Shown here: positions 1-8,561 of the stretch, in pieces
Layout: every line of letters begins with the position of its first letter
How positions within the stretch are numbered: position 1 is the first letter of the stretch
NCBI GenBank assembly: GCA_016873225.1
Contig: VGXS01000015.1
Location: 17,789-81,788, forward strand
Reading direction: 5' to 3'
Length of the DNA: 64,000 nucleotides
Source of the DNA: Planctomycetota bacterium
Lineage (GTDB): Bacteria; Planctomycetota; Planctomycetia; Gemmatales; Gemmataceae
Made by a program: the position numbers and the translations under genes
Notes under the pieces: model-generated
The model's database searches: none
Told to the model about the DNA's origin: nothing
The model's input: only the letters and a program-made list of their open reading frames with translations

Positions 1-177
1 CTGGCCGGCCAAGGCCCCCTCTTGGTGCGCGTGGTGGCCGAGTACACCGACCGCCCGGTCCGCTGGCTCGACGCCACCCGCAAGCGCTATATCAGCGAGC
101 TTTCCGTGGCCCAGAAGACGCGGTTCCTGACCCGCCTCGGCTCAAGGGCCCTGCAACTGCGCGACCGCAGCGACTGA
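1..177 (+). CDS. C-terminal end of an unidentified protein (partial)
   Basis: An open frame runs from the first base to a TGA at 175-177 and encodes the last 58 residues of a protein, ending ...LQLRDRSD. It is rich in Arg and Leu, with no membrane segment or cysteine. The stop lies 14 bp before the next gene, so the two are probably co-transcribed. I do not recognise the family from this tail. That it is coding is inferred from the open frame, codon use like its neighbours and the tight spacing. Confidence 0.6.
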   Translation: MAGQGPLLVRVVAEYTDRPVRWLDATRKRYISELSVAQKTRFLTRLGSRALQLRDRSD

Positions 178-191
178 CCCCCGGTGCCGCC

Positions 192-1421
192 ATGCCACCC
201 GTCATTGTCGTCGGCGCCGGGCTAGCGGGCCTCAACTGCGCCCGCATCCTAAGGCGAGCGGGCAGGCGCGTGCTGCTGCTGGAGGCCGGCGACCGCGTGG
301 GCGGCCTCGTCGCCACCGACACCGCGCGCGGCCACCGGATCGACCGCGGCTTCCAGGTGCTGCAGGCGGCCTACCCGGAGGCGAACGCCGCGCTGCATTA
401 CGGCAGCCTCCGCCTGCGCCCTTTCTATCCAGGCGCCTTGCTCCGCCACCAGGGCCGCTGGCGACTCTTCGCCGACCCGTGGCGCCGGCCGGTCGCCTCC
501 CTGGCATCCCTGTTCGGCGGCCCCGGCGGGCTGATGGACAGGTTGCGGGTGGGCTGGCTGCGCCTCGGCGTCTCGGCGGAAAGGCTCGACCGGCTGCTTT
601 CACGGCCCGACATGGCCACCGGCGACATGCTCCGGAAAGTCGGCTTCTCCGACGAATTCATATCCGGATTTTTCAGGCCCCTTTTTGCCGGTATTTTCCT
701 CGAACCCGGCCTGGCCACCTCGAGGAGGGTGTTCGACTTCGTCTTCCGCATGATGGCGCTGGGCCCCGTGTGCCTGCCCGAGGGGGGAATGGGAAAGATT
801 TCCTCGCAGTTGGCGATGAACCTGCCCCGCCAGTCGATTTGGCTACAATCGCCCGTCGGTTCCGTCGAGGCGGGGGGCGTCAGGCTGGCAAGCGGGCGCT
901 GGCTCGACGCCGGGGCCGTGGTCGTGGCGTGCGCGATTCCATCGCTCACCGGATTGCCGGAAAGGCGGTGGCTGCCCGTCACCCAGGTGGCGTTCACGGT
1001 GGAGAAATCGCCTTTGTCGCTGCCGATACTGGCGCTCAATGGGGATGGGACCGGGCCCGTCAACCATTTGGCGGTTCCCAGCCTGGTGGCACCGGGTTAC
1101 GCGCCACCGGGCCGGCACCTCGTCTCGGCGAATGTCGTGGGGGAACGGGCCGGGGACGACGACGCGCGGTTGCTGCCGGCGGTGGCTCGGCAGATGGCCG
1201 AGTGGTTTGGTCCGCAAGCCGCCTCATGGGAGGTGATCGCGGTTCACCGCGTCCTGAAGGCGTTGCCCGCGCAATACCCCGGATCAGGAGATGAGGATGG
1301 CGAGGGAACAATGGTGCGGGGGGTAAGGGTTCTCCGCGCGGGCGGACATCCGGCCTCCATCCATGGGGCCCTGAGGGCCGGCCGATTGGCCGCCGAGGCG
1401 ATCCTTGGGAAAACGCGTTAG
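192..1421 (+). CDS. FAD-dependent amine oxidase / phytoene desaturase-like oxidoreductase
   Basis: 409-residue flavoprotein. The N-terminus has a dinucleotide-binding fold (VVGAGLAGLNCARIL, with an acidic LLLEAGDRVGG segment that binds the ribose of FAD) followed by the G-R-V-G-G-type motif of the amine oxidase/CrtI superfamily. The C-terminus has an RAGGHPASIHGALRAGRLAAEAI stretch, the second FAD contact typical of this family. The closest known groups are the NAD(P)/FAD-dependent protoporphyrinogen oxidase/phytoene desaturase-like proteins; the substrate is unknown. A carotenoid cluster lies 10 kb downstream, but a link is only speculative. The ATG at 192 directly precedes the nucleotide-binding motif, which fixes the start. 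Confidence 0.8.
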   Translation: MPPVIVVGAGLAGLNCARILRRAGRRVLLLEAGDRVGGLVATDTARGHRIDRGFQVLQAAYPEANAALHYGSLRLRPFYPGALLRHQGRWRLFADPWRRPVASLASLFGGPGGLMDRLRVGWLRLGVSAERLDRLLSRPDMATGDMLRKVGFSDEFISGFFRPLFAGIFLEPGLATSRRVFDFVFRMMALGPVCLPEGGMGKISSQLAMNLPRQSIWLQSPVGSVEAGGVRLASGRWLDAGAVVVACAIPSLTGLPERRWLPVTQVAFTVEKSPLSLPILALNGDGTGPVNHLAVPSLVAPGYAPPGRHLVSANVVGERAGDDDARLLPAVARQMAEWFGPQAASWEVIAVHRVLKALPAQYPGSGDEDGEGTMVRGVRVLRAGGHPASIHGALRAGRLAAEAILGKTR

Positions 1422-1431
1422 GGCCAAAAAA

Positions 1432-1455
1432 CGGTCCCCGGATTTCCGGGGACCG
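1432..1455 (-). terminator. Intrinsic terminator of the downstream minus-strand DUF1559 gene
   Basis: A perfect 10-bp stem (1432-1441 with 1446-1455) with an ATTT loop. On the minus strand it is followed by six T residues (the A run at 1426-1431). It lies 45 bp beyond the stop of the DUF1559 gene, so it is a rho-independent terminator for that gene. It also sits just after the plus-strand stop at 1421 but lacks a T run in that direction. Confidence 0.88.
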
Positions 1456-1499
1456 CATCATCAACAAGGTTGTCGGGAATGAATCCCGTTCTTGAATGA

Positions 1500-2546
1500 T
1501 TAGGGAAGGTTCACCGGTTCGCCGCCGGCCTTGGAACCGGCCGCGGCGTAGGCGAGGGGAGTCACGCTACTGGAAAGAAACCTTACAGATGCGTCACTCA
1601 GGAGGAAATTGGCTCCCCCGGAGTGCGAACTGTTGAAAGCCAAGTCCATTGTTGCAACGGTCGTACTGTTGATAGGGTATACCGTGCCGTTAAGGCCGCC
1701 GGTAACACGGAAATAGTTGTGTTGCCGTCCGCCAGAAACCGTCGCGGTAATGTACGGATTGCCGCCGGCCCAAATTGGGGTATTGGCAGCCGTGAGACCA
1801 TAGTTTGTGCTTCGGAGTTGGCCAGCAACTTCACCAAGAAGGATTGTGTTGCTGGTGCCATCGGTGATGGAGGCGATGTTGTTGGCCCAGCTTTGGGTGG
1901 GATTGTTGGCCTGGACAAGAACTCCATTTTGAATGCTACCGTCTGCGGTAGCGAAGTTGATGGCGGCAATAGGGTTTGCCGACATGTTGATTCCGTTACC
2001 CATGCAGGCAAGGTAATTGGTTTTGCCAAATCCCGCATTCCTGGTGGTGGCAGCCCACGCATCGCTTGGGCACATGAAGGTCTTGATGGGGGTTTTGGCC
2101 GCAGGGTAGGCCGCGCTTGTTCCCGCTCCATTAATGATGGCACTACGCCCCGCCACGGCGGCATCAGCAGTGAAAGGAGTAGTGGGTCCGAAAGAGTTGG
2201 CGCCACCGCCGGGAATGAAGATGGCAACGGAAGCGTCCGCTGAAGTAATGGCCGTGTAAAGAGCGGTTTGCTCGATATACGGAAGGGCTGTCACGCCCCA
2301 ACCCCATTGACGGCTAAGGGTTCCAGGTTCACCCACGGGAAACTTCTGGTAGACATCGTGGTACGCCTGCAGGGCGATGCCAAACTGCTTGAGGTTGTTG
2401 CTGCAGCTCATGCGGTTGGCCGCTTCGCGCACCTTCTGCACGGCTGGCACCAAGAGGCCGATGAGCACGGCGATGATCGCGATCACCACCAGCAACTCAA
2501 TCAATGTGAAACCTTTACGGTTTCCTTTCCCGAGTCTCACAGACAT
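1500..2546 (-). CDS. DUF1559 domain prepilin-like protein
   Basis: 348 residues. A short basic leader is followed by the type IV prepilin N-methylation motif ([18 protein letters not shown], processing expected between G and F) and one hydrophobic helix. Next comes the planctomycete DUF1559 signature [19 protein letters not shown]. Proteins of this family are abundant and specific to Planctomycetota and are thought to be exported pseudopilin-like surface proteins; their role is unknown. The C-terminal H-X9-DG motif is present only as H-X9-DA (HSGG...LLSDA). A strong terminator follows, and the 206 bp upstream are unusually AT-rich and probably hold the promoter. It appears monocistronic. Confidence 0.93.
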   Translation of the reverse strand: MSVRLGKGNRKGFTLIELLVVIAIIAVLIGLLVPAVQKVREAANRMSCSNNLKQFGIALQAYHDVYQKFPVGEPGTLSRQWGWGVTALPYIEQTALYTAITSADASVAIFIPGGGANSFGPTTPFTADAAVAGRSAIINGAGTSAAYPAAKTPIKTFMCPSDAWAATTRNAGFGKTNYLACMGNGINMSANPIAAINFATADGSIQNGVLVQANNPTQSWANNIASITDGTSNTILLGEVAGQLRSTNYGLTAANTPIWAGGNPYITATVSGGRQHNYFRVTGGLNGTVYPINSTTVATMDLAFNSSHSGGANFLLSDASVRFLSSSVTPLAYAAAGSKAGGEPVNLP

Positions 2547-2752
2547 GACAAAAACTCCATTAGGATAATGTTAAGATGTGAGGACGACTTGTACTTTAAA
2601 ATCTTTAAATGAGATAATCAACAGGCTTATGAAAAAAATGTGAAACATGAATCAGCTCTCATGAAACTGAAGGATGAAAAGATTGTCTCATAAATTAGAA
2701 AACACGAATTATTGAGCTTGAATTCTAGCCATATTCAAGGTGCAAGAATGCC
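2547..2752. promoter_or_regulatory. AT-rich divergent intergenic region
   Basis: 206 bp between the divergently transcribed DUF1559 gene and the HEAT-like protein gene. It is conspicuously AT-rich compared with all flanking sequence and contains no plausible gene. It should hold the promoters for both genes; I could not assign -35/-10 boxes with confidence. Confidence 0.4.
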
Positions 2753-3751
2753 ATGAACCAGAAAATCCCGCCTTATCCATCCATGGCGTGGTTGTTGACG
2801 CTGGCGTTTTTCATGGCTAGCTCAGCCTGGGGCTGCGATTCCCTTCCAGCTGACTTTCGCCCGCCGCATCCGCTGGCGCCCTCCCTGCCCCAATTGTCCG
2901 ACGCCGCGGAGGACGATCTCGACGCCCTCATCGACCGCTTCATGCTCTTTGACATCGGCAAGCTGCCCGGGCCCGCCGGCCTCAAGGCCCAAAAGGATTT
3001 CGAGGCCCTTGGCCCGGAGGCCATCCCCGCCCTGCTCCGCGGCCTTTCTCGATCCGCCCGCCTCGACCACGACTGCCCGGTCACCGTCATCGCCAAGAAA
3101 CTCAGGCTAACCCTGCTGGCCAGCACCGACAGGAAACTCCTCGAATTCGCCCGCGATGAATCCGAATCGGTCGACCTGCGCAAGCACCGGGGCGTCGTCA
3201 CCGCCCTTCGGGTGGCCATCACGGCCCACCTGGCCAAGCTCGACAGGGCCGGGACGCCCCAGCCACCCCCCTACCGCGACCCCAGGCTGGCCAAGCTTTC
3301 GCCAGACGAGATCAGGCGCGGGCTTGCCGCCAACCCCTCCGACGCCGACCTTGCCCACACGCTGCTCGGCGAATTGGCCAGCCGCGACGACCAGGCCGCC
3401 TTCGAGGTGCTCGTCATCGGGGCAGGCAGCACCTACCCCAACACCCGGCAGGTGGGCCGCAAGCACCTGCTCGACTGGGTTTCAAAGCGGCCCCGGCCCG
3501 AGATCAACCGCCTGCTGTCGCATGAGCAATCCGAAGCGCGCCGGGCGGCCGGGCTGGCATTGCTGGCCGGCGGCAAGGCCGCGGGCGAACCGGCCATCGC
3601 TCTCTTGAAGGATCCGGTGCCAGCCGTCAGGGAAGCCATTCATGCCGAACTGGTCCGCATGGCCCGGAAAGACCTGGCCGCCCCCGGGGACACGCCCGAA
3701 AGCCAGGCCCGCGCGGCGGATGCATGGAAGGCATGGTGGATGGGCCGGTGA
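2753..3751 (+). CDS. Secreted HEAT-repeat-like hypothetical protein
   Basis: 332 residues. An N-terminal signal peptide is visible (hydrophobic WLLTLAFFMASSAWG, cleavage likely before or near Cys28). The rest is helical with repeated Ala/Leu/Arg-rich hairpins, e.g. LGPEAIPALLRGLSR and SEARRAAGLALLAGGKAAGEPAIALLKD, which resemble HEAT or armadillo-type repeats. It ends with a Trp-rich tail. No catalytic motif is seen. It is followed after 77 bp by the DUF1501 gene, so the two may share a transcript. Function unknown; a periplasmic scaffold is plausible. Confidence 0.7.
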   Translation: MNQKIPPYPSMAWLLTLAFFMASSAWGCDSLPADFRPPHPLAPSLPQLSDAAEDDLDALIDRFMLFDIGKLPGPAGLKAQKDFEALGPEAIPALLRGLSRSARLDHDCPVTVIAKKLRLTLLASTDRKLLEFARDESESVDLRKHRGVVTALRVAITAHLAKLDRAGTPQPPPYRDPRLAKLSPDEIRRGLAANPSDADLAHTLLGELASRDDQAAFEVLVIGAGSTYPNTRQVGRKHLLDWVSKRPRPEINRLLSHEQSEARRAAGLALLAGGKAAGEPAIALLKDPVPAVREAIHAELVRMARKDLAAPGDTPESQARAADAWKAWWMGR

Positions 3752-3828
3752 AGCGACGCGCTGGCATCTCCCGAAAATGAAGGTAATATTCCAGAATCAC
3801 TCCTCGGCACCGGTTTCTGGGGCCTTAC

Positions 3829-5130
3829 ATGAAATCCAACCGACGCGCCTTCCTCCAAGTGGCCGGTTCCTCATTCCTTGGCCTGGGCGCCGGCCACGCC
3901 AAATCGATCGAATCCCCAAAAAGCGTGATCCTGGTCCTGCTGACGGGCGGCGCCAGCCAGTTGGATTCCTTCGACCCCAAGCCCGAGGCGCCCGCGGAAA
4001 TCCGCGGCGAGTTTGGCACCATCCCCACCACCCTTCCCGGCGCGCGCCTGTGCGAACACCTGCCGCTGCTGGCCGCGCGCATGCGCCACTGGGCGTTGGT
4101 AAGGTCGCTTTCCCACGGGGAAAATGGACACCTGCCGGGAACGCACCGCCTGCTCACCGGCAGTCCGATGCCGGTGCAGCGCGGCACCGACCTCGACAAT
4201 GTGCTCTCAAGGCGCGACTGGCCGTGTTACGGCGCCGCGGTCTCGCATATCAGGAAGTCGGATAGCGGCGTGCCCGCCGGGGTGACCTTGCCGCACGGGC
4301 TCATCGAGGGCTCGCTGACATGGCCCGGCCAGCACGCTGGCTTCCTGGGGCCGGCGCATGATCCGCTGCTGGTGACGCAGGATCCCAACCGGCCCGACTT
4401 CCGCTTCGACACCCTCGAACCGCACGCGTCGGTGGGTGCCGAGCGGCTTTCGGAAAGGCAGGCCCTTTTGGGCAGCATCAGCCATGCCACCGATGCCCGG
4501 CCCCATCACGAGACGGCGTTCCGGATGCTGGGAGCCAGCCAGGTGGCCCGGGCCTTCCGCGTCGGTTCGGAGCCGGAACGCACCCGCGACCGCTACGGAC
4601 GCACCAGTTTCGGTCAAACCCTGCTCCTGGCCAGGCGCCTTGTCAAGGCGGGGGTGAGCGTCGTGCAGGCCAACATGGGCATCGTGCAAAGCTGGGACAC
4701 CCACAGCGACAACTGGGGCCGGCTGAAAACCCGGCTTCTGCCCTGGCTCGACCAGGGACTCGCCGCCCTAATCGACGACCTAGCCGACGAGGGCGGGCTC
4801 GAAAGCACCCTGGTGGCGGTGGTTGGGGAGTTCGGCCGCACCCCCAAGGTTTCCAGCCTTCCGGGGCAGCCCAAGCCCGGCCGCGACCACTGGGCCGCCT
4901 GTTATTCCGGGTTGTTCGCCGGGGCCGGGGTTCGGGGCGGCCAGGTGATCGGCAAGTCCGACAGCAAGGCGGCTTACCCGGTGACGACGGCCTACACCCC
5001 CTACGACATCGGCGCGACCATCTACCAGGTGCTCGGGATCGACCCGCACACGGAGATTGTCGACAGCCTGTCGCGGCCGATGGCCATCAACCGCGGAAAG
5101 CCGATGGAGATCCTTTTCCGGGGGGCCTGA
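3829..5130 (+). CDS. DUF1501 domain protein, Tat-exported
   Basis: 433 residues. The N-terminus has a twin-arginine leader (NRRAFLQ followed by a hydrophobic stretch), so export in folded form through Tat is expected. The body carries DUF1501 family signatures: VLLTGGASQLDSFDPKPEAP near the start, the SLSHGENGHLPGTHRLLTG region, and VVGEFGRTPKV...GRDHW near the end. DUF1501 proteins are sulfatase/alkaline-phosphatase-superfamily-like and are very common in planctomycetes, often paired with DUF1553/DUF1549 cytochrome proteins. No such partner is next to it here; lspA follows after a 54-bp gap. Substrate unknown. Confidence 0.9.
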   Translation: MKSNRRAFLQVAGSSFLGLGAGHAKSIESPKSVILVLLTGGASQLDSFDPKPEAPAEIRGEFGTIPTTLPGARLCEHLPLLAARMRHWALVRSLSHGENGHLPGTHRLLTGSPMPVQRGTDLDNVLSRRDWPCYGAAVSHIRKSDSGVPAGVTLPHGLIEGSLTWPGQHAGFLGPAHDPLLVTQDPNRPDFRFDTLEPHASVGAERLSERQALLGSISHATDARPHHETAFRMLGASQVARAFRVGSEPERTRDRYGRTSFGQTLLLARRLVKAGVSVVQANMGIVQSWDTHSDNWGRLKTRLLPWLDQGLAALIDDLADEGGLESTLVAVVGEFGRTPKVSSLPGQPKPGRDHWAACYSGLFAGAGVRGGQVIGKSDSKAAYPVTTAYTPYDIGATIYQVLGIDPHTEIVDSLSRPMAINRGKPMEILFRGA

Positions 5131-5184
5131 TTGTTGCGCGCCGGGTGGCGCCGGAAGCCCCGTCCCGTGTACCGTGGCGACAGC

Positions 5185-5829
5185 ATGTCGCCCCCGCGCG
5201 CCGGAGTGATTTCGTTGAGTGACAAGCCTGCCACTGCCTGGTCCCGAACGGCCACGATCTTCGGCCTCGCCGTCGCCGCCTGCGTGATCGACCTGGTTTC
5301 CAAGGAGGTGGTGTTCGCCCGCCTGAGCGAGGGTTTGGAAAACCGCTCATGGGTGACCCTTGTCGCCCTTGGCGCGCCGGGAACCATGGAACCTGTGCCG
5401 GGGTTCCACCTCGACATCGCGTTCTCACGCGACGAATCGGGTCGGGTGGTGCCGTTCGTCAACCATGGCGCGCTCTTCGGCATGGGCGGATCGCAGTGGT
5501 GGGGCAACGCCTTCTTCACGATCATCAGCCTGGCCGCGGCGGTGGGGATCGGCATCTGGGTGACGCTGATGCGCAAGGCACCTGAATGGATCCTTGCCGT
5601 GGCGTTGGGCCTGATCCTGGGCGGCACGGTGGGCAACCTTCACGACCGGGTGATCCACGGCGGCGTGCGCGACTTCCTGCACTGGAACTACCTGTTCGAC
5701 TGGCCCGTTTTCAACATGGCCGATGTGTTCCTGGTGACCGGCGCGGGCCTCCTCCTGCTTCATGTGAGCATCATGCCGGGAGAAGCGGCGGAGGCCGCGA
5801 AGGAGCCATCCGCGGGGGCATCCCCATGA
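5185..5829 (+). CDS. lspA: Signal peptidase II (prolipoprotein signal peptidase)
   Basis: 214 residues from the ATG at 5185. Upstream in-frame GTG/TTG codons exist but add a basic, non-membrane tail. It is the inner-membrane aspartic protease that cleaves lipoprotein leaders after lipid modification. Four hydrophobic helices are visible, with the family motifs in order: DLVSKEVVF (about 36-44), NHGALFG (93-99), GNLHDR (150-155, catalytic Asp154) and FNMADVFL (176-183, catalytic Asp180). It is longer than the usual ~160 residues because of an extended first periplasmic loop (about residues 50-92) and a C-terminal tail. Several lipoproteins in this window would be substrates. Confidence 0.93.
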   Translation: MSPPRAGVISLSDKPATAWSRTATIFGLAVAACVIDLVSKEVVFARLSEGLENRSWVTLVALGAPGTMEPVPGFHLDIAFSRDESGRVVPFVNHGALFGMGGSQWWGNAFFTIISLAAAVGIGIWVTLMRKAPEWILAVALGLILGGTVGNLHDRVIHGGVRDFLHWNYLFDWPVFNMADVFLVTGAGLLLLHVSIMPGEAAEAAKEPSAGASP

Positions 5830-5839
5830 TTGAAACCAG

Positions 5840-6010
5840 CCCGGTCACTCCGGTGCTTCGCGCCACCGTTGGGGGCTCTTTCGTTTCTGTTATGGCTCAT
5901 GTATTTGTTCCTTGATCGACTCGCCCCTCCCTGACATTCAACAACCTGGCGCCAGTTCAGAGGCCGCTCGCGGCGTTCGAGACTTGAAGGGCACGAAAGG
6001 GCTAACAGGA
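5840..6010 (+). repeat. Dispersed intergenic repeat, copy A
   Basis: About 170 bp that recur, as the reverse complement and with scattered changes, at 52445-52695. Shared blocks include GTTCCTTGATCGACTCGCCC (5909-5928), the stretch around 5947-5975 (CAGTTCAGAGG...), and the GCTAACAG end near 6001. The segment has no credible gene. The start carries the CACTCCGG...GGGGGCTCT motif, which is also repeated in the 52-kb locus. It may be a MITE-like element or a structured non-coding element. Confidence 0.75.
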
Positions 6011-6302
6011 TGGTGGCGGGTACTGGGGTCTTGAGCAGCTCAGTTATTTAAAGTTTGCTTTAACTTATGTATTTGAAAATGGCTCGAGGGCTCAACGCGA
6101 CCCTGTTGACCCTGAAACACAGGCATTTTCTTTCCATCCCCGGCTTGAAAATCGGCCAACCCGACCTGAAATCATGCCGGTCAGCATGTTGGTCAGGGCG
6201 ATTATTGCCAATTCGAACAGATGAGTTCGGCATGCCACTTGTGCGCAGCCCGGGAAAACCAGATTATCGCTACTTGTCCTTTTCATTTTGGAATTGAATC
6301 CC
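6011..6302. other. Non-coding stretch upstream of the DUF6807 gene
   Basis: Together with the repeat before it, this makes about 470 bp without a gene. It is mildly AT-rich (TTATTTAAAGTTTGCTTTAA around 6045-6065) and presumably contains the promoter of the gene at 6303. A short open frame at 6067-6297 has no ribosome site or recognisable sequence, so I do not call it a gene. Confidence 0.4.
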
Positions 6303-7541
6303 ATGACGACCCGACTCGCCTCCTGCCTCAGCCTGGCCCTGATCGCCGCGACCTTCGCCGCCGCGGGTGACTTCTCCATCAAGGGTCCCGACAAGGACAT
6401 CGCCGAGGTGGTCATCCGGGTTCCCGCTGGCAAGGACACCCCGGCAACGGCCAACGCCGTGGAACTATCGCCAGGGGGCATGGTTCCCGCCCAGTTGGAG
6501 GGACGGGATTCGGGCCCGGAAAAGCAACTGGTCTTCGTGGTTCCCGCGATCAAGGCCGGGCAGGATATTAAGGTGAAGCCCGTCACCATCAACCATGTGG
6601 CGGCGCCCCCGGCCTTCAAGTTCTCCGAATCGAAGGACGGCTTCCCCGAGCTGGCGATCGAATCGGCCGCGGGCAAGCGAACCATCCTCCAGTATTTCAA
6701 TCCCAAGAGGGATCCCGCCGACCACTACTACACCTTCAAGCCGTTCCACAACCTGTTCGACCCTTCCGAAGGCAAGGTGATGCTCACCAACAGCTCGGCG
6801 AAGTCGGCCAAGGACGGGCAGTTTCCCCACCACAGGGGATTGTTCTTCGGGTTCAACCGGATCAGCTACGAAGGCGCCGACGGCAAGAAAAAAACCGCCG
6901 ACATCTGGCACGGAACGGCCAATGTCTACTCCGAGCATGAGAAAATGCTGTCGACCGAGGCCGGACAGGTTGCCGGAACCCACCGCGCCCTCATCTCGTG
7001 GCATGGCGGCGACGGCAAGGTGTTCGCCGAGGAAACCCGCGAGGTGACGGCCTACAACGCCCCGGGCGGCACGCTCCTCGACTGGAGCACCGTCCTGGTT
7101 TCCAAGGCCGGCATCGTGCGCCTTGACGGCGACCCCCAGCACGCCGGCTTCCATTTCCGCGCCCACCAGGAGGTGGCCAAGAACGGCAAGGCCCAAACCT
7201 ACTACCTCCGGCCCGACGGCAAAGGCAAGAACGGCGAGACCCGCAACTGGGACGCCAAGGGCCGCGACCCCAAGGCCGTGAACCTGCCATGGAACGCCAT
7301 GAGCTTCGTGGTCGGGGACAAGCGCCACACCGCCTTGCGCGTCAACCATCCCTCCAACCCGGGGGAGACCCGGGGCAGCGAGCGGGAGTATGGGCGCTTC
7401 GGGGATTACTTCGAGTACGACCTGACGCCTGAAAAGCCTCTCAAGCTTCGCTACAGGGTCTGGGTGCAGCCGGGCGAAATGACCATGCCGCAATGCGAGG
7501 CGATCGCGCGGGCGTTCGTGTCGCCGCCCAAGGCGGAGTGA
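6303..7541 (+). CDS. DUF6807 (PmoA-like) family secreted protein
   Basis: 412 residues from ATG 6303, which places a typical signal peptide at the N-terminus (TTRLASCLSLALIAATFAAAG). The family signature lies mid-protein: FPHHRGLFFGFNRI, then DIWHGTANVYSEHE, and later a GDPQHAGFHFRAHQEV segment. The family is often annotated 'methane oxygenase PmoA' in planctomycetes but has no demonstrated link to methane oxidation. It is usually found with carbohydrate-related secreted proteins. Its neighbours here do not suggest a pathway. It is convergent with the EamA gene. Confidence 0.85.
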   Translation: MTTRLASCLSLALIAATFAAAGDFSIKGPDKDIAEVVIRVPAGKDTPATANAVELSPGGMVPAQLEGRDSGPEKQLVFVVPAIKAGQDIKVKPVTINHVAAPPAFKFSESKDGFPELAIESAAGKRTILQYFNPKRDPADHYYTFKPFHNLFDPSEGKVMLTNSSAKSAKDGQFPHHRGLFFGFNRISYEGADGKKKTADIWHGTANVYSEHEKMLSTEAGQVAGTHRALISWHGGDGKVFAEETREVTAYNAPGGTLLDWSTVLVSKAGIVRLDGDPQHAGFHFRAHQEVAKNGKAQTYYLRPDGKGKNGETRNWDAKGRDPKAVNLPWNAMSFVVGDKRHTALRVNHPSNPGETRGSEREYGRFGDYFEYDLTPEKPLKLRYRVWVQPGEMTMPQCEAIARAFVSPPKAE

Positions 7542-7610
7542 CTGGTCCCCGGCGACTTCATGCCCCTTCTTTGCCAAGGTGGGGGCGCCCGTCAAGCCTC
7601 GATCCCTGAA

Positions 7611-8558
7611 CTAAGCCGGAGGTTCATCAGCTTTCCGGCTTCGGGAGCCCAGTTCCGCCACCGCGTTTCCCAAGAGCACGAGCGCGCCGCCCGCGACAAG
7701 GGGCGCCGTGAGCGCGTCGTGGCCGATCAGGCAGGAAAAGAAAGTCGAGAATACCGGTTCCAAAAGGTAAATCAGCCCGGCGCGGGTGGCATCGAGGCGC
7801 GGCTGGCAGAGGTTCATCCACCAGAAGCCCCACAGCGTGGGCAGGCCGACAAGCAGCGCCAGGTCGAGGGCGACCCACGGGTCGGAAAGCGTGGCGGCGA
7901 GAAAACCGCCGGTCTCGGTCCAGCCGACGGCGGGTGCCATCGCCAGCGACGCCGCCAGCGTGAGCGTGGCGATGGCCAGGAAAAACCCGGCCGTCAGGCG
8001 GCCGGCGTCAGCGCCCCGACCGAGCCTGTCGAGCACCACGATCTGCGCGGCGAACATCACCGATGCCGCCAGCGTAAGCCATTCCCCGGCCCCAAGCCTC
8101 CAGCCGCCCTCCACGAGCAGCACGCCGCCGGCAAGGCTGAGAGCCAGGCCGACGAGGTTGGCCCGACCGACAGGCGCGCCCGTGGCCACGAACGCCAGCA
8201 CCGGAACCCACAGGCTGGCCAGGCCGGTGAAGAAGGCGCACAGTGCGGGGGTGGTGAAGGCCAGGCCCCACAGTTGCAGGAACAGTCCCAGGCCCATCGC
8301 CACGCCGACCAGGGCGCCGGCCATCCAGCCATGGCCCGGCTTTGCCCGGGCCACCATCAGCCCGAATACGGTGAAGCCCGCCGTCATGCGGATCACCATC
8401 AGCAGCAGCGAGGCGAGCGACTGGCGGAGGAGATCATCCCCGGTCCACTCGCGGGCGCGAACCTGCCAATTGCGCATCAGCGAAAACGAGAGGCCCCAGA
8501 ATACCGTCACGATTCCCAGCCCGATGGCGGGATGGCGGGTGGCGAAGGCGGCAAGCAT
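7611..8558 (-). CDS. EamA/DMT-family transporter
   Basis: 315 residues with about ten hydrophobic helices arranged as two homologous halves, as expected for drug/metabolite transporters. The first half begins GLGIVTVFWGLSFSLMRNW, and the second ends with the YLLEPVFSTFFSCLIGHDALT element typical of EamA repeats (L-E-P-V followed by a helix). It probably exports a small metabolite across the inner membrane. It starts 3 bp after the stop of the thioredoxin-like gene and is the last gene of a four-gene minus-strand operon with an ABC-2 exporter. Substrate unknown. Confidence 0.88.
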   Translation of the reverse strand: MLAAFATRHPAIGLGIVTVFWGLSFSLMRNWQVRAREWTGDDLLRQSLASLLLMVIRMTAGFTVFGLMVARAKPGHGWMAGALVGVAMGLGLFLQLWGLAFTTPALCAFFTGLASLWVPVLAFVATGAPVGRANLVGLALSLAGGVLLVEGGWRLGAGEWLTLAASVMFAAQIVVLDRLGRGADAGRLTAGFFLAIATLTLAASLAMAPAVGWTETGGFLAATLSDPWVALDLALLVGLPTLWGFWWMNLCQPRLDATRAGLIYLLEPVFSTFFSCLIGHDALTAPLVAGGALVLLGNAVAELGSRSRKADEPPA

Positions 8559-8561
8559 GAA

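Noticed and set aside
5826..5915. 29-codon open frame overlapping the end of lspA and repeat copy A
   Set aside because: No ribosome site, and the sequence is that of the dispersed repeat, which is not open in the other copy.
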